Source: Oscillospiraceae bacterium (GTDB taxonomy: Bacteria > Bacillota > Clostridia > Oscillospirales > Ruminococcaceae). From it: a stretch of DNA of 8,559 nucleotides. Positions within the stretch are counted from its first letter, which is position 1. Every line of letters begins with the position of its first letter. Positions 1 to 6,609 of the stretch are shown here, in pieces. The notes under the pieces are model-generated. The model made no database searches. It worked only from the letters and a program-made list of their open reading frames with translations, and was not told the DNA's origin. Position numbers and translations under genes: made by a program. Location of the stretch: assembly GCA_016303235.1 (NCBI GenBank), contig JAEDMB010000081.1, forward strand, positions 1 to 8,559, in the 5' to 3' direction.

Positions 1-1230
1 GAAATATTCTACGCTGTCGGGAATAAATACATATGTAATATTGCTGTCAGCGAAAGCATTAAGCTCTATATTTTTAAGACTGTCTGGAAGTCTCACAAAC
101 CGGAGCGACGAATTATTCTGAAATGCATTCATTTCGATTGTTTCAACGCCCTCCGGAATTTCAATTTCAGTAAGAGAAGAACAGCTGTCAAAACATTCTA
201 TTGGGATTGTTTTTAAGTTTGATGATAGCCTGATTTTTTTTACAGAAGTACATTCTCTGAAAGTATGATTTCCCAGACCGGAAACGCTGTCAGGAAGTAT
301 TACTTCCTTTAAAGCAGTTTTATAAAACGCATCGTTTCCGATAGTTTCAAGACCATCGGGGAAATTAATATTTTCGAGTGAAGTGCAGTTCTGAAAAGCT
401 TTATCGCCTATAGTTTTAATACCGTCAGGGAAATTAACTTCTTTCAGCGAGAAACATTCTTCAAAAGCACTTTCAGGAATTTCGGTAATTTTATCAGGTA
501 TGATTATACTTTCAATTCCACAGCCGAAAAATGCCGAATCCCCGATTTTTTCTGTTCCATCAGGAATTGAAATTTCAGAAAGTGATTTACATTCCTTAAA
601 AATATATGGTTCAATAGTTTTTACATTTTCAGGAATATCAATGCTTTTCAGATTTTCGCATTTTTGAAAAGCTCCTCTGCCGATATATTCAACGCTTTCG
701 GGGATTTCAATATTTATCAGATTATTTTCGGAAAATACCCAATTGCATATTGAAGTAACTCCGTCGGGAATAGTAACGTTATCGCTGTTACCGTTGTATT
801 TATAGAGAATTTTATCGTTGATTATTATAAAATCATCATTGCCGAGACTTTCCTCAAAAGGAGTTCCAAAAAATGCCTCTGCACCTATATATTCAACGCT
901 TTCGGGAATATTTATATATTCAAGATTTTCACAGCAGAAAAATGCACTTTCGGAAATTTTTTTCACGCTATCGGGAATAGTTACGGATTTGATTTTCTGA
1001 TTGTATCCCATGTAGCCTATTTCCGTAACGGGTAACTTGCCGATAGTATCGGGAATAATAACATCAGAATTTTTTCCTGTATAATCTGTAATAGTAATTC
1101 CGCCGTTATCGTTTTTTTCATATTCAAATATAAACTGCGGTATATCTGAATATTTGAGAGCCTTGTTTATGAATGATACAGCACATAAAATTATTGATGT
1201 CAGAGCTATAATTTTTCCGGCTTTTGTCAT
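1..1230 (-). CDS. BspA-type leucine-rich-repeat protein, C-terminus cut off by the window edge
   Basis: An open frame of 410 codons runs from ATG at 1230 to position 1 with no stop, so the gene is partial. The N-terminus is MTKAGK plus a hydrophobic stretch (about residues 7-22), a signal peptide or membrane anchor, so the protein is probably exported. Residues 59 onward hold about fifteen LRR_5 (BspA/TpLRR) repeats built on I-P-[DE]-[GSN]-V-x-x-I, spaced 22-23 residues apart. The one long 46-residue interval (about 108-154) carries a typical insert of this family with NDDFIIINDKILYKYNG. The repeats form a solenoid usually linked to adhesion or protein binding; the ligand is unknown. The start has AAAGG (1241-1245) 10 nt upstream and lies 7 nt after the ATPase stop, which implies co-transcription and perhaps translational coupling. 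A dockerin or anchor could lie beyond the left edge. The family assignment is secure; the function is not. Confidence 0.95.
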   Translation of the reverse strand, partial: MTKAGKIIALTSIILCAVSFINKALKYSDIPQFIFEYEKNDNGGITITDYTGKNSDVIIPDTIGKLPVTEIGYMGYNQKIKSVTIPDSVKKISESAFFCCENLEYINIPESVEYIGAEAFFGTPFEESLGNDDFIIINDKILYKYNGNSDNVTIPDGVTSICNWVFSENNLINIEIPESVEYIGRGAFQKCENLKSIDIPENVKTIEPYIFKECKSLSEISIPDGTEKIGDSAFFGCGIESIIIPDKITEIPESAFEECFSLKEVNFPDGIKTIGDKAFQNCTSLENINFPDGLETIGNDAFYKTALKEVILPDSVSGLGNHTFRECTSVKKIRLSSNLKTIPIECFDSCSSLTEIEIPEGVETIEMNAFQNNSSLRFVRLPDSLKNIELNAFADSNITYVFIPDSVEYF

Positions 1231-1237
1231 ATTGAAA

Positions 1238-1897
1238 TTACCTTTCCCAGAATGGTTTTACATAAACTTTAATTGGCATAAGGTTTTTATCTTCAATAAA
1301 TTCAGCCAAATCCTCTCTGCATGCATTAAAGAGAATCGGAAGTTCAGCTTTGAGGGAAATTTCTTCCGCAAATTCAAATGAATTTTCAATAGTTTCGGGA
1401 GTGGTTTCGCTTCCGAGATTTGAATTGTTTACTATTGCGGTATGCTTCATATGCGAGGCGTTTTCGATTTCATACATAAGCTCAAGAGCATCGTCCGCAG
1501 TCGGAGTCAGATAGCGGTATGCATTTATTACATAAATCATCTCAATATCATCACGGAACTTTTCAAGAGCCTGTGAATATCTTCCGAGAGCCGTTGCACC
1601 TGCATCATCTCCGCCGACATCTATTACAAGATAATTGTCAGACATTGCAAGCTGTTCCAAATCAAAGCTCAGAGCAGGAATATCAAGATTTGAGTTTGCA
1701 TATTCGGGAGCAACAAGTTTTATATTATTTTCTTCAAAAAGCTTTTTAAAGTCGGCAGTCCGGAAATACGGGTTTACAATGTCAAGGTCGATAACGCATA
1801 CGGATTTGCCCTGTGCCTTGATATTCATAGCGATATTTACGGAAAGATTAGTTTTTCCTGTGCCGTAATGACCTGTAACAACAGTAATTTTTTTCAT
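1238..1897 (-). CDS. P-loop ATPase of the MinD/CobQ/ParA-like superfamily
   Basis: This 219-residue protein has a Walker A loop at residues 9-16 (GHYGTGKT), a switch-like DLD at 37-39, and a Walker B-like strand ending in VIDVGGDDAG (about 91-100). The NNSN at 157-160 may read the adenine base. It fits the SIMIBI-class nucleotide-binding fold used by MinD, ParA and CobB/CobQ-type proteins. The loop lacks the second lysine (KGGxGKT) of true MinD/ParA, so a cell-division or partition role should not be assumed. No transmembrane segment or signal is visible, so it is cytosolic. GGAGG (1903-1907) ends 5 nt before the ATG, and a strong promoter lies just upstream, making this the first gene of a unit with the LRR gene 7 nt downstream. 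The fold is clear; substrate and partner are not known. Confidence 0.88.
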   Translation of the reverse strand: MKKITVVTGHYGTGKTNLSVNIAMNIKAQGKSVCVIDLDIVNPYFRTADFKKLFEENNIKLVAPEYANSNLDIPALSFDLEQLAMSDNYLVIDVGGDDAGATALGRYSQALEKFRDDIEMIYVINAYRYLTPTADDALELMYEIENASHMKHTAIVNNSNLGSETTPETIENSFEFAEEISLKAELPILFNACREDLAEFIEDKNLMPIKVYVKPFWER

Positions 1898-1945
1898 TGA
1901 TTCCTCCGGTATAAATATTTTTCCGGCAAAGAAACCGGCATAACT

Positions 1946-1973
1946 ATTATATCACATTTTTCGGGATTTGCAA
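1946..1973 (-). promoter_or_regulatory. Sigma-A-type promoter for the ATPase-LRR unit
   Basis: Read leftward, TTGCAA (1973-1968) is followed after 16 bp by a perfect TATAAT (1951-1946), preceded by TG in the extended -10 arrangement TGATATAAT. Transcription would start near 1939, giving a leader of about 42 nt before the ATG at 1897. This is the best promoter match in the window. It lies in the 98-bp gap after the LRR-dockerin gene, so the ATPase-LRR pair is probably an independent unit. No convincing terminator separates the two units, so some read-through is possible. Confidence 0.75.
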
Positions 1974-1995
1974 TAGTTTCATAAAAAATAAGCTG

Positions 1996-2973
1996 TTATC
2001 CGCCTGATGAAATTTCAGCGTATTTTGAGAGTACAGCCGAGGCATCAGCGGAATTTACAATGCCGTCCCTGTTTATATCTCCGCATACTGTCTGACTCTG
2101 GCTGAATGAAGAATTATTTCCGGCGGAAACTGATGCATAATCTGCAAGTATGCTTGAGGCATCAGATGAATTAAGCTGAAAGTCATTATTTACATCGCCT
2201 ATCATTCTGTAAGTGATATTATTTTCCTGTGCATATTCCTTTGCGGGACTTCCATAAAAGCCGTATATAATCGGATTGTAGGTGTTGCTTTCAGACGGAG
2301 AGAGAATGTCATTTCCTATTGAAACAACTGACTGCGGAATAATCAATTCCTGAAGGCTCGGACATGCATAGAAAGTATCATCATAAATTGCTGTAATTCC
2401 TTCGGGAATATAGACTTCCGAGAGATAGGGACAGCTGAAAAAACAGCTCCTGCCTATATATTCAACTCTGCTCGGAATATATATTCTTTTCAGAGATGTG
2501 CAACCCATAAATGCATAGTCATCAATATATGAAACAGTTTCGGGAATATTTATATATTCTGCCTGCGTGCCGAAAAATGCATGTGTCTGAATTTTTTCAA
2601 CTCCGTAGGGAATTACTGCCGTATGGTCTGAACCTGTATATTTTATAAGCTGTATTCTGTCACGGCTCATAAGCATATTGTTTTCGGTTGTAAAATACTG
2701 GTTATCATATGAAACATCTATTTTTTTAAGATTTGTGCATGATACAAATGCGGAGGGCTTTATTTCTGTGACAGGAAAACCGTCTATTGTATCGGGAATA
2801 TAAAGGCTTTCACCGTTTCCGGAACATTTTAAAATCGTAATGGTATCATTTTCAGATACGCTGTAAGTTATAGTATAGTCACCGGTATAATATAAAGATT
2901 CCGCATATGATTTGTATGCACATACATCGGACAGCATAACTGCCGATATAATTAATACTGCGAGCTTTTTCAT
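1996..2973 (-). CDS. Secreted leucine-rich-repeat protein with C-terminal type I dockerin
   Basis: This 325-residue protein starts with a signal peptide (MKKLAVLIISAVML, probable cleavage after SYA near residue 24). Residues about 58-225 hold BspA-type LRR_5 repeats with the IP[DE]xV pattern (IPDTI, IPYGV, IPETV, IPSRV, IPEGI, IPQSV). Residues 259-319 form a type I dockerin. It has two calcium-loop repeats, D260-N262-D264-N268-D271 and D299-N301-D303-N307-D310, each followed by a helix ending in DYA or KYA, with a serine-rich linker between. Dockerins bind cohesin modules, so the protein probably docks to a scaffoldin on the cell surface or in a cellulosome. The LRR part may bind a partner or substrate; no catalytic domain is visible. 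The start overlaps the amidohydrolase stop by 4 nt (ATGA) and has no clear Shine-Dalgarno sequence, so translation is probably coupled. Confidence 0.94.
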   Translation of the reverse strand: MKKLAVLIISAVMLSDVCAYKSYAESLYYTGDYTITYSVSENDTITILKCSGNGESLYIPDTIDGFPVTEIKPSAFVSCTNLKKIDVSYDNQYFTTENNMLMSRDRIQLIKYTGSDHTAVIPYGVEKIQTHAFFGTQAEYINIPETVSYIDDYAFMGCTSLKRIYIPSRVEYIGRSCFFSCPYLSEVYIPEGITAIYDDTFYACPSLQELIIPQSVVSIGNDILSPSESNTYNPIIYGFYGSPAKEYAQENNITYRMIGDVNNDFQLNSSDASSILADYASVSAGNNSSFSQSQTVCGDINRDGIVNSADASAVLSKYAEISSGG

Positions 2974-4136
2974 ACTGTTTTACCGTTAATCATAACAAGC
3001 CGGGGTTCAGAAAGAAGGTCAAGGGGATTTGAATTTTTCGGATATAACTGCAAATCAGCGTCCATATCAGGTTTAAGAGAGCCTATTGAATTTTCTGCAC
3101 CGATAATTAAAGCAGGATTTACTGTGATTGCTTTGAGAGCCTCTATAAAATCCAGACCGCCTTTCTGACATGCCTGTGCCGAAACAGGAAGATACTGTAT
3201 AGGGATTACAGTATGGTCAGTGCATACAGCAGTAAGAACGCCATTTTTATTGAGTTCTCCGGCATTTTTAAGGTCAAGGCCTTTCATTTCGGGCTTGCAC
3301 CTGTCGCATATTACAGGCCCACATATTACGGGAATTTTAAATCTTTTCAGAATATCCGGAACAAGATAGCCTTCAGTTCCGTGAATTATTACGGCTTTCA
3401 GATTAAATTCACGTGAAATTCTTATAGCTGTACAAATATCATCGGCACGGTGACAATGAAAATATGCTTTTGCTCTGCGTTTTAAAAGCGGTATAAGAGA
3501 TTCGCATTTTATATCATATTCCGGAGGGTCAAGGCTGTCGCTGTCTGCAAGATGTGCATCATAGTCATTCATATATCGTTTTGCCTTATAGAGTCCCTCT
3601 CTTATAATTGCGGAAACTGCCATTCTTGTAACGGGTGATTCGTCCTTGTCATTGTATACACGCTTAGGATTTTCACCGAGTGCAAATTTCATACCCTTTA
3701 CGCCGTCAATAATCATATCATCTATAAATATTCCGTCTGTCTTGATAAATGCGATTTCTCCTCCGCATGCGTTGGCACTCCCGGGACATGATGCTACTGC
3801 TGTAATACCTCTTTTTCTTGCCTCTGAAAAACATCTGTCAAATGGATTTATTCCGTCAATAGCACGCATCTGAGGAGTGAAAGGGTCAGAGGATTCGTTG
3901 CAGTCATCGCCCTCAAAATCTATTCCGTCCTCTATTATTCCGAGATGTGTATGTGCATCGATAAATCCGGGGTATATTGTACCTCCTTTAGCGTCAATAT
4001 CTTCCGGACTGATTTTTTCGGGAGTTCCTTTTTTTACTGCTGTAATTTTTCTTCCGGATATTTCAATATATCCGTTTTCAATAATACCGCCGGATTTATC
4101 GGTCATAGTATATATTTCAGCATTGTATATTTTCAT
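2970..4136 (-). CDS. Metal-dependent amidohydrolase (imidazolonepropionase-like group)
   Basis: This 388-residue protein has the architecture of the amidohydrolase superfamily. A small N-terminal beta part leads to the metal-binding GFIDAHTHLG (H62, H64), and a TIM-barrel follows. Further candidate metal or catalytic residues are K150 (GVKGMKFALGENPKR), H227/H229 (YFHCHR), H252 (IIHGTEGY) and D307 (CTDHTV). The C-terminal part (GSLKPDMDADLQLY to the end) is the usual closing beta section. No signal peptide is seen, so it is cytosolic. Such enzymes hydrolyse cyclic amides, amidines or dipeptides, but the substrate cannot be read from the sequence. GGAGG (4150-4154) lies 13 nt upstream, rather far, and spans the aroK stop; no closer in-frame start is seen. 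It sits between aroK and the LRR-dockerin gene, which it overlaps by 4 nt. Imidazolonepropionase is less likely because no histidine-degradation gene is nearby. Confidence 0.9.
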   Translation of the reverse strand: MKIYNAEIYTMTDKSGGIIENGYIEISGRKITAVKKGTPEKISPEDIDAKGGTIYPGFIDAHTHLGIIEDGIDFEGDDCNESSDPFTPQMRAIDGINPFDRCFSEARKRGITAVASCPGSANACGGEIAFIKTDGIFIDDMIIDGVKGMKFALGENPKRVYNDKDESPVTRMAVSAIIREGLYKAKRYMNDYDAHLADSDSLDPPEYDIKCESLIPLLKRRAKAYFHCHRADDICTAIRISREFNLKAVIIHGTEGYLVPDILKRFKIPVICGPVICDRCKPEMKGLDLKNAGELNKNGVLTAVCTDHTVIPIQYLPVSAQACQKGGLDFIEALKAITVNPALIIGAENSIGSLKPDMDADLQLYPKNSNPLDLLSEPRLVMINGKTV

Positions 4137-4146
4137 CGGGAATTTA

Positions 4147-4650
4147 TTACCTCCGGAGCTTTATTGCAGAAATTATTTTTTCGGCTGATTCCATAGGGGA
4201 ACAGTCACATTCAACTCTGATTTCAGAATTTTTCAGGTATATGGGATAACGCTGATTATAGCGTTCAAGGAGCTGTTCCTTTGTACTCTGAACGGCAATA
4301 GGTCTGTTTGAATCGCCTTTTATTCTTTCATAGCATACTTCAAACGGAACATCTATAAATACAATAATTCCGCCGTTTTCGGATACGCTTTTTGCTGTGT
4401 CGGAATTAAGCATAGCACCGCCTCCGCATGATACAACAGCTTTGTGTCCTATGAAATTTTTAATAGTTTCTGCTTCGGATTTACGGAAATAAGGTTCGCC
4501 CATTTTATCGAATATTTCCGGAATAGTCATATTTTCCTTGATTACTATTTCCTCATCGGAATCAAGATAGGCAAGACCAAGCTTTTTTGCTATAATTTTT
4601 CCGACAGTAGTTTTTCCGCAACCCATAAATCCGCATAAATATAAAGTCAT
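4147..4650 (-). CDS. aroK: Shikimate kinase
   Basis: The enzyme phosphorylates shikimate with ATP to shikimate 3-phosphate, a step of cytosolic chorismate synthesis. The 167-residue product has Walker A GFMGCGKTT (7-15), DSD (30-32) whose second aspartate contacts shikimate and Mg, R56 (PYFRKSE), the substrate-binding GGG (76-78), the lid arginine R116 (SNRPI) and R134 (YNQRYP). Length and order are typical of the family. ATG 4650 is chosen over ATG 4695 because AGGAG (4658-4662) ends 7 nt before it, the protein then begins at the usual MTLYLCGFMG, and the longer form would add 15 unconserved residues and overlap aroE by 32 nt. It lies 13 nt after aroE and 10 nt before the amidohydrolase. The aroE-aroK pair gives two consecutive steps of one pathway. 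Confidence 0.95.
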   Translation of the reverse strand: MTLYLCGFMGCGKTTVGKIIAKKLGLAYLDSDEEIVIKENMTIPEIFDKMGEPYFRKSEAETIKNFIGHKAVVSCGGGAMLNSDTAKSVSENGGIIVFIDVPFEVCYERIKGDSNRPIAVQSTKEQLLERYNQRYPIYLKNSEIRVECDCSPMESAEKIISAIKLRR

Positions 4651-4657
4651 AAAAAAT

Positions 4658-4662
4658 CTCCT
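4658..4662 (-). promoter_or_regulatory. Ribosome binding site fixing the aroK start
   Basis: AGGAG on the minus strand lies 7 nt before ATG 4650 and just after the aroE stop codon. It supports the internal ATG over the one at 4695, which would put 45 nt of extra coding into the aroE tail. Confidence 0.8.
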
Positions 4663-4663
4663 T

Positions 4664-5503
4664 TTATCTGAAGTCGGAACGGATTTTTTCTTCAACAGCC
4701 TTTATAATGGAATTTACTTCGTCATCGGTATAAAAATCGCCGTTCCATATTTCATGAGCCTTTACTGCCTGATATACAAGCATAGCAGTTCCGCCGAGAG
4801 CAGTTTTTCCCTGTTCCCTGAATTTCTTTACAAGCAGAGTTTCAACCGGATTGTATACAACATCAAATACACAGCCACATGCTGATATTATTTCATCACT
4901 TACGGGACAGCTGTCAGATTTCGGATACATTCCGACCGGTGATGCATTTATAAGCATGTCAAAGCTTCCGGATATTTTGCTTATATCTATGGTTTTAATG
5001 ACTGCTGAGGGATATTTTGCAAGAATTTCGCTTTTAAGGTTTTCAGCCATTTCAAGAGCCTCCGGAATATGTGCAACAGTAAGCTTTCCGCCATGACGTA
5101 CTGTTTCAACAGCAATCATTCTTCCGACCCCTCCGCAACCTATAAGGAGAACGTTTCCGTCAAGGGGCATATTTTTTGAATTTACTGATAAAAGAAATCC
5201 GTCGCAGTCGGTATTGTATCCGATAAGCTTTCCGTCCTGATTTGCAACGCAGTTTACAGAATTGTATCTTTCTGCACTTTCTGCCATTTCGTCTATAAGG
5301 TCAATGATTGCTACCTTGTGCGGAATTGTTATATTGAATCCCGAAAGATTTCTGAGAAAATCTGCTTTTGATGAAAGATTTTCCGGTGCTATTTCTGTCA
5401 GGTCATAAGGGAAGTTTTTTCCTTTGAGCTTAAATAATCCTTCGTGAATCATCGGTGACATGGAATGTCCGAGAGGGTGACCGATTAAAGTATACTTATT
5501 CAT
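4664..5503 (-). CDS. aroE: Shikimate dehydrogenase
   Basis: The enzyme reduces 3-dehydroshikimate to shikimate, supplying the kinase encoded next. The 279-residue product shows the shikimate-binding GHPLGHSMSP (S14, S16), the catalytic lysine in NITIPHK (K63), N84 (YNSVN), D99 (GYNTDCDGF), the dinucleotide loop GCGGVGR (122-128), NASPVGMYP (187-194) and the C-terminal MLVYQA (Q245). The second Rossmann strand reads LTVAHIPEAL where most AroE have an NRTxxK/R motif that grips the NADP phosphate, so cofactor choice may differ. ATG 5503 is chosen over 5539 because AGGAGG lies 9 nt upstream and the protein then begins at the conserved MNKYTLIGHPLGHS. It overlaps the fabD end by 8 nt, which suggests coupling. 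YdiB or another AroE-like paralogue is possible, but the aroK neighbour favours the biosynthetic enzyme. Confidence 0.94.
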   Translation of the reverse strand: MNKYTLIGHPLGHSMSPMIHEGLFKLKGKNFPYDLTEIAPENLSSKADFLRNLSGFNITIPHKVAIIDLIDEMAESAERYNSVNCVANQDGKLIGYNTDCDGFLLSVNSKNMPLDGNVLLIGCGGVGRMIAVETVRHGGKLTVAHIPEALEMAENLKSEILAKYPSAVIKTIDISKISGSFDMLINASPVGMYPKSDSCPVSDEIISACGCVFDVVYNPVETLLVKKFREQGKTALGGTAMLVYQAVKAHEIWNGDFYTDDEVNSIIKAVEEKIRSDFR

Positions 5504-6410
5504 TGCAGAATGCCTCCTCAAGAGTTTTAAGATTTTCAATGTTTACTGCTTTAACGTCCTTTAAAGTTTTCTTTACGAGACCTGTGAGAACCTTGTTAGG
5601 GCCAAATTCATAGAAAGCAGTAAATCCGTCATTCTGCATTGCATTGAGTTCTGATGTAAAGAGTACGGGGGATACTATATGTTTTGCAAGAAGTGACGGC
5701 ATATCTGAAAAATCAGTAAGTTCCGCACCTGTTACGTTTGAATAGTATTTAATTTCAGGCTTTCTGAATTTTATATTCTTTGCAGTTTCATAAAATTCCT
5801 TTGAAGCTGATTCCATAAGCTTTGAATGAAATGCACTTGCTACCTTAAGCGGAACTACTCTTGCTTTAAGCTTTGTAAATTCCTCTGTTGCCTTTGCGAC
5901 AGCCTCAACAGTTCCTGCAATAACAGTCTGCTGTGGTGAATTGTAGTTTACCGGTACAACATAGCCGTCAACGGATTTGCATACTTCTTCAATCTGTTCC
6001 GGAGAAAGCTTAAGCACGGCTGACATTGCACCCTTGTTTTCCTTTGCAGCTTTGTCCATAGCCTCTGCACGTGCCTTTATAAGACGGAAACCGTCCTCCA
6101 TTGATACTATTCCGCATGCTACCATTGCGGCATATTCTCCGAGTGAATGGCCTGCCACACCTGAAAATTCAAAACCTTTTTTCTTTGCAGATTCAAGACA
6201 TACAAGCGATGCGGTCATAATTGCCGGCTGAGAGTTTACGGTCTGTGCAAGTACGGATTCATCGGCATTAAAGCATATATCCTTTATATCCCTGCCAATT
6301 ACTTCAGAGGCTGTATCAAAAATTACTGAAAGTGAGCTGTCGGATTCATACAAATCCTTTGTCATGCCGGTATACTGTGAACCCTGACCCGAAAATAAAG
6401 CGATATTCAT
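5496..6410 (-). CDS. fabD: Malonyl-CoA:ACP transacylase
   Basis: The enzyme moves malonyl from CoA to acyl carrier protein, providing the extender unit for type II fatty acid synthesis in the cytosol. The 304-residue product has FSGQGSQ (6-12) forming the oxyanion region, nucleophile S89 in GHSLGEY, the malonate-carboxylate arginine R114 (LIKARAEAMD), NYNSPQQTVIAG (155-166), catalytic H195 (SAFHSKLM) and the C-terminal FGPNKVLTGL. Length is typical of stand-alone FabD. The start has AAAGG (6423-6427) about 12 nt upstream. It is divergent from fabH, whereas many Clostridia keep fabD in one fab cluster, and it is the first gene of a probable aroE-aroK-amidohydrolase-LRR-dockerin transcript. Confidence 0.97.
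   Translation of the reverse strand: MNIALFSGQGSQYTGMTKDLYESDSSLSVIFDTASEVIGRDIKDICFNADESVLAQTVNSQPAIMTASLVCLESAKKKGFEFSGVAGHSLGEYAAMVACGIVSMEDGFRLIKARAEAMDKAAKENKGAMSAVLKLSPEQIEEVCKSVDGYVVPVNYNSPQQTVIAGTVEAVAKATEEFTKLKARVVPLKVASAFHSKLMESASKEFYETAKNIKFRKPEIKYYSNVTGAELTDFSDMPSLLAKHIVSPVLFTSELNAMQNDGFTAFYEFGPNKVLTGLVKKTLKDVKAVNIENLKTLEEAFCNE
5513..5518 (-). promoter_or_regulatory. Ribosome binding site fixing the aroE start
   Basis: A full AGGAGG on the minus strand sits inside the 3' end of fabD, 9 nt before ATG 5503. It decides against the upstream ATG at 5539, which would give an overlap with fabD of more than 40 nt. Confidence 0.8.
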
Positions 6411-6450
6411 AATATAAAAATTCCTTTCTTAATTGTTGCAATGTGTATGA

Positions 6451-6479
6451 ATTTCAACATAATAATTTGTGCAAATCAA
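6451..6479 (-). promoter_or_regulatory. Possible fabD promoter (weak)
   Basis: Read leftward, TTGATT (6479-6474) and TGAAAT (6456-6451) are separated by 17 bp, each matching four of six consensus positions. Transcription would start near 6444, leaving a leader of about 35 nt. An alternative -10, TATTAT (6464-6459), has no good -35. The call is tentative. Confidence 0.3.
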
Positions 6480-6519
6480 CGATAATTTGGAATTGGTTCG
6501 TTAAAGTGACAAAAAGTCA

Positions 6520-6548
6520 TTGCAAAATAATGTAAAATAGATTAAAAT
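6520..6548 (+). promoter_or_regulatory. Candidate fabH-fabK promoter
   Basis: TTGCAA (6520-6525) and TAAAAT (6543-6548) are separated by 17 bp. Transcription would start near 6555, at the left edge of the palindrome at 6554-6577, leaving a leader of about 99 nt. A second possible -10 (TATAAC, 6592-6597) lies closer to the gene with a weak TTTTCA (6568-6573) as -35, so the start could be further right. Confidence 0.6.
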
Positions 6549-6553
6549 AGAAA

Positions 6554-6577
6554 TGTCTGATACTATTTTTTCAGACA
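6554..6577. repeat. Operator-like palindrome in the fabH leader or start region
   Basis: TGTCTGA (6554-6560) and its exact reverse complement TCAGACA (6571-6577) flank a 10-nt AT-rich centre. It covers the predicted start point of the fabH promoter, or the -35 of the alternative one, a usual place for a repressor site. It is not followed by a good T-run in the fabH direction, so a terminator is unlikely. The binding protein is unknown. Confidence 0.55.
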
Positions 6578-6596
6578 GTCTTTACTTATACTATAA

Positions 6597-6609
6597 CACA
6601 AATTTTGTG
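6597..6609. repeat. Short perfect palindrome upstream of fabH
   Basis: CACAAA (6597-6602) and TTTGTG (6604-6609) flank a single T. It lies between the alternative -10 and the fabH ribosome binding site. It is AT-rich and short enough that chance is a real alternative. Confidence 0.4.

Noticed and set aside
1..1230. Regular repeats of about 66-69 nt resembling a repeat array
   Set aside because: The period equals 22-23 codons of one open frame and the repeats diverge in the way LRR protein repeats do, so this is coding repetition and not CRISPR or satellite DNA.
1981..2040. Terminator after the LRR-dockerin gene
   Set aside because: A T-rich run follows the stop on the minus strand, but only GCTG/CAGC with a loop of about 20 nt could form a stem, which is too weak to call.
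3213..4196. Plus-strand open frames opposite the amidohydrolase and aroK
   Set aside because: They are antisense to clear genes, with no family motifs and no convincing ribosome binding sites.
4147..4695. Longer aroK start at 4695
   Set aside because: It adds 15 unconserved residues overlapping the aroE end, and the good ribosome binding site points to ATG 4650.
4664..5539. Longer aroE start at 5539
   Set aside because: It would overlap fabD by 44 nt and precede the conserved N-terminus by 12 residues; AGGAGG lies before ATG 5503.
6554..6577. Palindrome as a rho-independent terminator
   Set aside because: The 7-bp stem has few GC pairs and no proper T-run on the fabH strand, and no gene ends nearby on either strand.
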